A stretch of 64,000 bases of DNA from assembly GCA_020137815.1 (NCBI GenBank), contig CM035355.1, positions 2,357,231 to 2,421,230 of the forward strand, given 5' to 3'. Below the pieces are notes generated by a model. That model saw nothing but the letters and a program-made list of their open reading frames with translations, did not search any database and was not told where the DNA came from. Made by a program: the position numbers and the translations under genes. Position 1 is the stretch's first letter. Every line of letters begins with the position of its first letter. Origin of the DNA: Hormiphora californensis. Its lineage: Eukaryota > Ctenophora > Tentaculata > Cydippida > Pleurobrachiidae. Shown here piece by piece: positions 1 to 64,000 of this stretch.

Positions 1-110
1 TCTGGCACCGCCAAACTCCTTAGTGCTTTTTTATTCACTGTTATTTCACTCCCATCTTGAATCCATGTATCATTGTATCGTGGTTTTTATTTTGACCCTA
101 TTGTTACCAG

Positions 111-601
111 GTGATTTTGATTTACCCGCTTGTCACTACCTGGAAGGTAGCTGGATAACTGGACAGTGTGCCGTGGGTGAAGTGTGCCTAAAGGCCAAGA
201 TCTCGTAAGTCAAAATTATACCTCTTCACGTGCCCTAATACCCTCAAAACCGTGACTGTAATGGCCGAATTGAATACGAAACATTATCAATGGCTGACAT
301 GTTTTGTATCCAAATTCCAAAAACTCATGATTCACTGATCACCTGACCACACAGGAAAAACACGACAATTCCCGGTGTAATGGAGCACACAACAATCAGA
401 AGATGCGCTGAACCAGTTACCATGGAAACCGATACCCGGAACCTGATTTGCGAGAGATACGAGGCTGCTGGGTATACCTGTCGAGAAGGGTGGGAGTGTG
501 ATGGGGAGGACATGTGTAATGAAGCGACGAGGCTCCAGTGTTTATTGGGAGCGGTGGTAGGACTCATTACAGCGTGGTTTATCATATGGCTGGTTCTGTG
601 A
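111..601 (+). CDS. Ly6/uPAR-like three-finger surface protein, 3' part
   Basis: Two exons are visible, 111-204 and 355-601. The first follows the acceptor TTGTTACCAG and ends at a GTAAGT donor; the second follows CACACAG. Phase 2 joins them without a break and the stop is TGA at 599-601. The protein has the spaced cysteines of the Ly6/uPAR fold and ends with the family's signature pattern C-x-x-x-x-M-C-N (WECDGEDMCN). About 20 hydrophobic residues follow and the protein stops with no cytoplasmic tail, which suits a GPI-anchor signal better than a transmembrane helix. Ly6 proteins are extracellular ligand binders or modulators; no specific partner can be read here. The 5' exons (signal peptide, first cysteines) lie left of the window. 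The gene is convergent with the giant - strand gene ending at 1037. A divergent TGF-beta-receptor-type ectodomain is the main alternative. Confidence 0.7.
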
Positions 602-607
602 GACCTT

Positions 608-700
608 GGTTACCATAGCAACCACTCATTGTTCTGTGGGAGCTTGGTTACCATAGCAACCAAGATCATAGTCACGTGGTCCTAGGTTACCATAGCAACC
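608..700. repeat. Three X-box-like copies of GGTTACCATAGCAACC
   Basis: The 16-mer GGTTACCATAGCAACC occurs at 608-623, 646-661 and 685-700, spaced 38-39 bp, in the presumed 3' UTR of the Ly6-like gene. It is an imperfect palindrome matching the X-box consensus bound by RFX factors. Whether it is bound, or is only a short tandem duplication, cannot be told from sequence. Confidence 0.6.
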
Positions 701-1036
701 ATGGTGCGAGAGGCCCACACCCCTTTTAGCAGCCCCAACCAAGCTAAAGCTAAAGCGATAGGTTCAGGTCCGAATAGGTCTTGATGAACATGGAAATTCT
801 GTTTCTATATTTTCGTTGAATTGATCAGTCAATTATGTGTGAATTTTATATGCTAAATTGCGTAAAACACGTTGGTTTTTGGGTCTGAAAAAGCTTACAG
901 TTGTAAGCCAAAATTAAAAACACCACTTCATAACATTGAGAGAGGGAGAAGGGTTCAAAAGTGTCTATTTCACTTTACTGTTATTGTTGTAACTTAAATC
1001 TTGAGAGAGTTCTTCGATTGTTCGCCATCTTCCTCT

Positions 1037-54919
<53,883 letters not shown>

Positions 54920-55097
54920 GATCTATGTTTCACCACGCGTAACCAAGATCGTAACAAACTAAAATGAGCTCTAAGCTGTCTACTCACCCTCCCCCCTCTT
55001 ATGCCCCAAACCACCTCCCAGCTGGCCCATTTCTCCACTCGATCAGTACAGTGTGACAGATGCTATAGTAAATCAATTCACAAACGAGGGGTACGAG

Positions 55098-55104
55098 GGA
55101 GAGG

Positions 55105-55138
<34 letters not shown>

Positions 55139-55152
55139 GAGAGAGAGAGAGT
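55098..55152. repeat. (GA)n microsatellite
   Basis: Short GA tract in the intergenic region between the SLC6 gene and the giant gene. Confidence 0.9.
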
Positions 55153-55596
55153 GAGAATGAGTGACCGCCTAGTAGCGGTTAACTTAATCCGTGTACAACA
55201 ATAGATGTGTCGCGCTTAGTAAAGATGAGCCTCTTGTTGTTCTCCCCCCCCGCTATTCCTTTCATTCTAATTTCCTGACACGCTAACACAACTCACACCA
55301 CAACTAACTCCACCCCCCTAGCACCACCTGGAGTTGAATGAGTTCAAATAAATTGTTTATCGCGTGGTGTACTGAATAACAGTGTCCGTCTTTATCAGAG
55401 GCAATTATTAATTTCTGTGCCGAAAAGGGGCAAGAACTGAGTTACCGGAAGTCAAAGGAAGGTCATAGACATGGTTGTCGGTCAAATAGTCAGTCACGAA
55501 ACTTCAATTTGTAAAATTGTCAACTGTCATCAAGTCAATAAGTCATTTACAAAAATAAAATCAAACCTAATAAAAACAATCCCAAATATCTCTCCT

Positions 55597-58500
55597 CTAC
55601 TCAAATCTTTCATACCCATCATTTCTTCGTAACCCTGGGGGTGCCGTTGCCGGTCTGGCTCTCTGCAGCTCCGAATCTGAAAATGCTCTCTCCCTTGTAC
55701 TCGGTGGTCTGGGTAGGTTGGGTGGCCGACTGCTGGGCGGTCTACTGACACCAGTACTGTTCCTACTGGTGGGTCTACTGGCCCTGCTGGCTGCCCGAGA
55801 TTCCATCACGTCATCCCTGGCAGCCTGGGCGTGCCAGAAGTACCAGATGAAGAAGGGAACGGGCAGGACCATCAGTATTATTGAGGCTGTCTTTATGAGA
55901 ATCTCCCCAACTCCCAGGTTGGTTTTCTGAAATAGAAATGAGGAGATAGTTAAATTTTGGTTTTAAGTAGCAACTCGGATAAAAATTAGGATATTATTCA
56001 AAAGTTGGAACACCCTTGATAGAAGTTCAAGAGTTAATAATATATGCTTAGCAAAAACAATCGACTGATACAGGCGAATCTTAAACTCACTTTAAACCAA
56101 GTTTTGCTTCCCTTCATGCCCTTGTATCCCTCCTGTTTGCATCCTACATATCTCATGTAGTGAGGTAGCTCTATAACTGACACAGTCAGCCCTGAGATCA
56201 GAATGGCGAACAGAACAAATGGGATAAACCATTTCAATAAAAACTTCCTGGGTGAGGAGAAAAACTGTCAATGTTTTTACATGTCCATCATCCAAACAAT
56301 AGTATCTATTTTTAGTTAGCTCAGTGAATTGTAATTCATTGGTAAAGAAGATAGACTCAGCTACTACACTACACGGTCTACGTAGGCCAATTGTAGTGAA
56401 TCATTCTTACCAGACATCGTTCATTTTTAGCCCCGTTCTTCTTTGTAACTCCTCATCCAACCTATCAATCCCATACATCCACGACACATACGTCACCTCT
56501 ATCATCGCCTAAACGGGACATGAGAACAATTGGGACACGAGATTAATATCTCATTGCGGGGTCGGGTTTAGCAACCCCAGCCCATCATAAGACCGGGCCT
56601 TTTTGAGCGATCGGAATGGATATATTACACTCACTAGATTAAAGTTTCGTAGAAGACTAGAAGACCAGTTTATGCTCAAGGCCTCAAATTTAGTCAGAAA
56701 ATATATGCTACTCACCAGAACTGCAATGATAACACTGCCAGTACCATCAAGCTCTTCAAACATGTAGACCCCATTGCCCATGACAAACGGTAGTCCACTT
56801 AGGGCTGATAGAAGAATGACAATCATGACGAGGGTGGTGTAGGGGATATACGCAAAGCCTCCTACTTCCATTAAACAGAGGGCTATTGCGTTCACCTGGT
56901 AGGAGAGAGGGGGTGAGTAGGAATGTCAAATCATAGATTTTTGTAATAATAAAAAGTTGCAGATTTACCGGGCATACCCTTTTCCCCGAGCATCCCGGTA
57001 AATCGGGGTCCGACTGTATATATTTTCAGTACCTGACCGTACATAGAGTCCAGTGTTATCATAACAAGAGATAGGTAAAAGAGGAAACTCCACAGGTTAG
57101 GCAGGTATAGGTGGGAGAATATGTCTGCAAAGGCGGTAAACACAATACTAGCCCCTCGTGATGCAAACATCTCCTCCTTGGGTCGACCTGCAGGAACACG
57201 TTGGGGATAGGATAATAGAGGTTAGATCTACCAATGTTTGTGTTTATGAAGGAGCACTTTCGCGGAAAGATTTATGAAGGAGCAGGTGTAACTTACGTTT
57301 GGTAACCATGTGATGGCCAATAATAGCGTACAGGATCAACCCACTAAGCAGGGACATCAGCATATTACAGAACCCGATTAGAAGTGCCTCAAATGTGGGA
57401 TAACCGACGTTTTTTGAGCGAGCTTTGAACGTCATGAGAATACCAATAGTTACACCACATGTGTTTAGAATCTGATGGAAATACTAAATTAATGAAAGGT
57501 CAAATCTTAGGTGGAGTATTTTACAGTAAAGGCAGATGTGAAAAGGGCTGGGAGCTCAAACAAGCTTGTGATCTGGGGTAGGGGAACTACTAGATCACAC
57601 TTTACCTGTCCAACAGTATCCAGCAGGAGTATTGGGAAGGAAACTTTGAAGACACTCTCCGGATTGGGAGTCATGAAGGCCTGGAGGCCCGTTAAGGCCC
57701 CGTCCAGGGTGAGGACCCCAAAAAGCAGGACGGGAAGGATGATCAGAGGAATGGTGACCGTGAAGTAGGATATATACGCTGCAGGGGGATGGGTGTTAGT
57801 GAGACAGTGTTAGCATGATACTAGACCACCTTGGCTGAGCGGAGTACATGAGAAATGGTCAGCTTCACGCCTGATAGCCAGGGAAAGGGAGGTTTTTATT
57901 CGGAATGATATAAACCATTGTATAAGATCAATGAATAAATTAATTAGTGAAGGGAATTAAAGCGGTAATATGTAACAATATTGCAAGCTATGTAATTACC
58001 TCCGATTCGAAGACCACGTAGAAGGCAAAGGAAGGTTAGAAGCCATGTAACCATGTAGCAGATCACTAGATGGGTCTGGTGGGTGGGTTTGGTATCTAGC
58101 ATACCAGTTGAAACGTTCAAAACATTCTGGAACCTGAGCGAGAGGAGTTGCAACAGGATTCAGTTTCACACAGAAGTCACAACCTCCCCCCCCCTCCCCC
58201 TTTCCCTCGCTCTACTCCACACACAACCAAATAATATAGATATCTCTAAACGGTTATCAGTTGCTGAACTGCATTTAGTTTTTTGCACGTACGTTTTCTC
58301 TCAGATCTGGTTACCGCCTACCGCATTTAGAGGTGCAATATGTCACTATACCTACCAGAGCATCGGCCTGAGAATGAATTACCTACCAGTGGTAAGTGGA
58401 TGAATCCTCGATGCAGCACTCAGAGAGGATATTACCAACCGGCACACACGTGTTCCATGGGAGAGTCCAACTGAGTGGGATTAATTAGATTCCAATCAAT

Positions 58501-59968
58501 GAGTTGGGGGAGGGCTGGGGAGTGGGTTGGGAGTCAGAGTGCGTGGGAGAGTTACTGTTGGGATTGAGTTGAGATAAGGGGATAGTTGGGGAATGGGATT
58601 AGAGCTGGGATCCCTTTATATTTCACCTGAAGCTCATCCACATGTAGTAGAGGGCCCACACCATGATCATGGGCTGGTAGATGAGAAGCAGAAAGGAGAG
58701 CAGCAAGTGGGATACCCCAATACCAGATGCCCTTGCGTCCATCCTCCAGAACGCCTTCAGAGCTCCTGAAATGTAGGATTGTTATTAGTAATTGGATGCA
58801 ATTATAAACAAAATAGAGGTGGTCACCAAAATTTGTAGCACGATGTCTGAGCTCTCTCCTCGCTCCACTCACACTCACAGGAGTGAAGCAAGAATCAGTG
58901 CGATGCCTGACAAGTATTATAGTTACCAAGCTTGAAGCGGGCCCCAATGATAATCTCCAGGTAGATGATTGGAATACCAATAGACAGGGTAAAGATAATG
59001 TAAATCAAGATGAACACTCCACCTGGTAGGAAGGAATTATATGAGACACTCTCAGCACTGTCAGTGCCAATGACAAACGGTCATAAAAATAAATCTGCTC
59101 TGTCATTTTCAAGAACGATCAAAAACTTAGTGTCAGACTTCGAACAAAGTAGCAAATATAAACTCACTGTCATGACCCAAAATGGTGTAGGGGAATCTCC
59201 AGATTTCCTTAGCACTGATAACCGCCGCCAACACAGAAAATATGTACTGGAGAGAGGTGGAACTGGGTTAGAAATATAATGGAGACGATGAAAAGATGCA
59301 GTTGTATTTGCTTAAAAACTGAGCATTTAGAAAATTCCTGAGATTTAGAAAACGCCTATAAACTGATTCAACCTTTGTCCTTGGAGCATATCAACTGACA
59401 ACTACTGACCTGAGAGTAGTTAGCGAAGGAGGGTTTGAACTGTCTCTCGTAAGTATTCTCCGTTCCAGCATCGGATGTTAATCCTTGACTGAAGTTACTA
59501 CCTGTAGCAGCGCCTCCCAGACCTGAACCTACCCTGAATTGAAATAGGGAACGTGATTCAACTGTCAGGTGAAGTTGAACTCGTCAAAATTCTGTGGACT
59601 GTCTGATTTTGATTCTCAAAACAGTGTGGGCCAATATGAAGGAGTACAACTGTGACCCCGAACAACTATCACCCTAAGTATTTCTACATCCCTAATTCTA
59701 TTGGTATCGAAGACACCTCACACTTCGCGCGCCGGCAAGGGAGGGGTAACTTCGTTACCAACTAATTCTACTGACCTAGACCCGCCTCTAGACCCCTAAT
59801 TCTACTGACCTAGACCCGCCTCTAGCTCCCTAATTCTACTGACCTAGACCCGCCTCTCGAGGAAGTTCCTGCTCCACGACGACCCCCAGATGCCTCGGAC
59901 ACACCAGTACCCCCATACTGGGCCTCATTGGTGGACCCTAGGGTCAACCATCCATCTTCCGAGGCCAT
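55597..59968 (-). CDS. SLC6-family (neurotransmitter/amino acid symporter-like) transporter
   Basis: Fourteen exons: 59968-59844, 59533-59410, 59246-59168, 59022-58927, 58765-58627, 58470-58387, 58133-58000, 57778-57606, 57471-57297, 57187-57033, 56895-56716, 56508-56411, 56247-56091, 55926-55597. Total 2049 nt, 682 aa. TM1 contains WRFPY. Then follow GVFILIYIIFTLSIGIPIIY, the loop TLPWNTC..CC, FQNVLNVSTGM, VLTLDGALTGLQAFMTPNPE, the helix ending ITLDSMYGQ and VSWMYGIDRLDEELQ. These are the SLC6 landmarks in order over twelve helices. The residue before IWRFPY is Glu (SAKEIWRFPY), where the family normally has GxGN; that Asn ligates sodium, so coupling may be changed. The C-terminal tail is Arg/Ser/Pro-rich and about 60 residues long. 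Substrate not assignable. Confidence 0.88.
56960..57018. mobile_element. Pogo-like MITE fragment in an SLC6 intron
   Basis: GATTTACCGGGCATACCCTT ... CCCGGTAAATCGGGGTCCGA + CTGTATA. It ends 15 bp from the donor of exon 57187-57033. Confidence 0.6.
59753..59862. repeat. Triplicated exon end with splice donor (SLC6 exon 1)
   Basis: Three tandem units of about 38 bp (plus strand CTAATTCTACTGACCTAGAC + CCGCCTCTAG) cover the 3' end of SLC6 exon 1 and its GTCAGT donor. Two further donors therefore lie downstream in the intron. Using the second or third would lengthen the cytosolic N-terminus. Confidence 0.65.
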
Positions 59969-60015
59969 GGTTTATTGCAACCCCTGTAATGTGATGTGTG
60001 TTTTATCGGGGGTTA

Positions 60016-60146
60016 CTAAGGGTACTAAAGTCGGATTTTTTGAAGTTATCACCCCCCTTTTCGTTCGCGGAATGTTTTTGCGTCAAAATTGATAAATTTC
60101 ACATGCACGGTCATTTGGGGGTGACAACTTCAAAAATCCGACTTTA
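60016..60146. mobile_element. Small hairpin MITE
   Basis: AAAGTCGGATTTTTTGAAGT + TATCACCCC is matched by GGGGTGACAACTTCAAAAAT + CCGACTTT: arms of about 28 bp around an 80-bp loop. Confidence 0.65.
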
Positions 60147-60320
60147 CAGGGTGGTCCATAAGTTGAGGCCGGGGACGAGAAGTACATCCGAGAAGGTGAT
60201 AGCTGTACAAACAAACAAGGGGTGGAGGGGTTACTCAACAAGTACAAACTATTATGCCAATATATCAAGTACAAAGTACAATGCATACAAGCAAACACTA
60301 ACTGATCATGTACACGGAGA
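60147..60320. mobile_element. One-ended relative of the 4.9-5.4 kb foldback
   Basis: AGGGTGGTCCATAAGTTGAG ... GACGAGAAGTACATCCGAGA ... GTGATAGCTGTACAAACAAAC follows the arm at 4900-4985 base for base, with about 75 percent identity. No matching right end was found. Confidence 0.55.
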
Positions 60321-60359
60321 CTGAGAAGGGATGCAGGTGTATGAAAGTGTGAGCCATTG

Positions 60360-60722
60360 GCGGGAAATTGGGGGTCAGAATATTGCCCTGTCCTATTGTT
60401 TTTCAAAGAGGATGGGAAATTGGGGGACAGAATATTGCCCTATCATATTGGGGGACAGAATATTGCCCTGTCCTATTGGGGGTCAGAATATTGCCCTGTC
60501 ATATTGTTTTTCAAAGAGGATGGGAAATTGGGGGTCAGAATATTGCCCTGTCCTATTGTTTTTCAAAGAGGATGGGAAATTGGGGGACAGAATATTGCCC
60601 TATCATATTATTATTGGGGGACAGAATATTGCCCTGTCCTATTGGGGGACACAATATTGCCCTGTCCTATTGGGGGACACAATATTGCCCTGTCCTATTG
60701 TTTTTCAAAGAGGATGGGAAGT
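60360..60722. repeat. Minisatellite, GGGGGACAGAATATTGCCCT units
   Basis: Units of about 27 bp (TTGGGGGACAGAATATTGCC + CTGTCCTA) alternate with a longer unit carrying TTGTTTTTCAAAGAGGATGG. All three + strand frames stay open, which is a repeat artefact. Intergenic between SLC6 and GGT. Confidence 0.85.
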
Positions 60723-61384
60723 TGTATTGGCTGCCAATTTCAGGCAAATCAAAGATGGGTAGGGAGTTATCTACATAATCGATGTTTACCTTTATTTATT
60801 AGGGAGAGTAGACAAGCTTCTTGAAGTTGAACAGCGGGTTAGGGTACGGCACAAGGTTCTTGAGTAACAGCAAATCTTGTAAACTATTCATGTACACTAT
60901 TGTTCTCCAGCGGGGAGGGAGGGTCGAACAAGGCAACTCCAGGTTATAGGATTTGGACATGATTTTTGCCATTATGTATCTAGAGGTGATATTATATGAA
61001 ACATTCGGGCATTCAAAGTAGGAGTTACACAGTTTGATATGGGTACCTTAAAACAATATCTTAAATGTGGAGAAAAATAAAATAAAACATAACAGCTCAC
61101 ATAATTATGATAATGGCTCCTTATAAAATCGGCAGTTTCCTCACTCTCTCAGCTCTCTTACTTTACTTGTAATAAATAAATCTCACAATCACACATCTGT
61201 TCCATCTTACCCCTTGGCAGCTTGGTCATAAATCCATCTCATAATCATAATATCAATAACAACTCTCTCTTAAAACTTTAAACGAATTCTCTGTACAGCG
61301 AATACCACTCCTCACAGCCCTCAATTACACGGGCATGGCTCCCCTCAATATGATACATCAAAAAAAGCATAAAACATCATCACA

Positions 61385-63833
<2,449 letters not shown>

Positions 63834-63934
63834 CTAGAGGGGGGGGGGATAAAAAAGTTAAATCTCCTTACTGGATAAAATAATTTGCCTTGTAATCCTA
63901 GCTTTTGCCTAATAAGTCACGTGTCAAGCAACTA

Positions 63935-64000
63935 CAGTCGGACCCCGATTTAGTGGGGAAAAAAATCCTGCCACTAAATCGGGGTGCCACTAAATCGGGG
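63935..64000. mobile_element. Pogo-like MITE, cut by window end
   Basis: ACAGTCGGACCCCGATTTAG + TGG and two inverted/direct copies of CCACTAAATCGGGG run to the last base of the window. Confidence 0.65.

Noticed and set aside
57830-57900. Possible tRNA gene (GGCTGAGCGGAGTAC...)
   Set aside because: No anticodon stem, no box B and no acceptor pairing could be found.
60331-60824. Three overlapping + strand frames of 136-155 codons
   Set aside because: Produced by a minisatellite whose unit lacks stops in all three frames.

Overview
The window is animal (metazoan) nuclear DNA. Coding sequence is cut into many short exons with GT..AG introns, mostly 100 to 400 bp. The domains are animal extracellular or transporter families (kringle, PAN/apple, Kazal, F5/8C-type fucolectin, Ly6, SLC6, SLC7), and foldback elements and microsatellites are abundant. 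The domain mix (long ephrin-receptor-like cysteine-rich arrays, fucolectin and kringle modules, a chromodomain/recombinase gene) suggests a marine invertebrate, most likely a sponge or cnidarian; this is inference, not proof. I built the gene models by hand from splice sites and codon phase. Where a model is complete, the exon lengths add to a multiple of three.

Layout. 111-601 (+): last two exons of a Ly6/uPAR-like surface protein. 54919 down to 1037 (-): a giant secreted mosaic gene with a signal peptide, two Kazal-like domains, a long array of ephrin-receptor-like (GCC2/GCC3) repeats, a fucolectin (FTP) domain, an unassigned module, two kringles, an unnamed Cys-rich 'HPYAY' exon, a PAN/apple exon, a ricin-B-type beta-trefoil lectin and a short Cys-rich tail. 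Counting one copy of a tandemly repeated 6-exon block, the CDS is 5859 nt (1952 aa). The gene has a start at 54919, a stop at 1037, and neither a second start nor a second stop, so I read it as one gene. Three + strand genes lie inside its introns: a cationic amino acid transporter (13506-15554), a 22-exon chromodomain / zinc-finger / tyrosine-recombinase-like gene (28767-42464), and a single-exon secreted fucolectin (44111-44671). Upstream, all on the - strand, are an SLC6 transporter (59968-55597, 14 exons, 682 aa) and the 3' part of a gamma-glutamyltranspeptidase (63833-61385, cut by the right edge).

The non-coding DNA is dominated by small non-autonomous elements: foldback elements, several MITE families with recognisable terminal inverted repeats, a ~2 kb-period palindromic repeat block (18.2-23.0 kb), and arrays of a 15-bp motif (ATACRACTATGGGTA) in head-to-head pairs at 16.8, 18.4-23.0 and 43.4 kb. 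I found no transposase or reverse transcriptase.

Most unusual items: the chromodomain/tyrosine recombinase gene with an in-frame 34 x 33 bp minisatellite; a kringle whose two halves are separated by two whole domain exons, all in compatible phase; a 6-exon tandem duplication whose length breaks the reading frame (false duplication or obligatory exon skipping); and the ATACRACTATGGGTA hairpin arrays.
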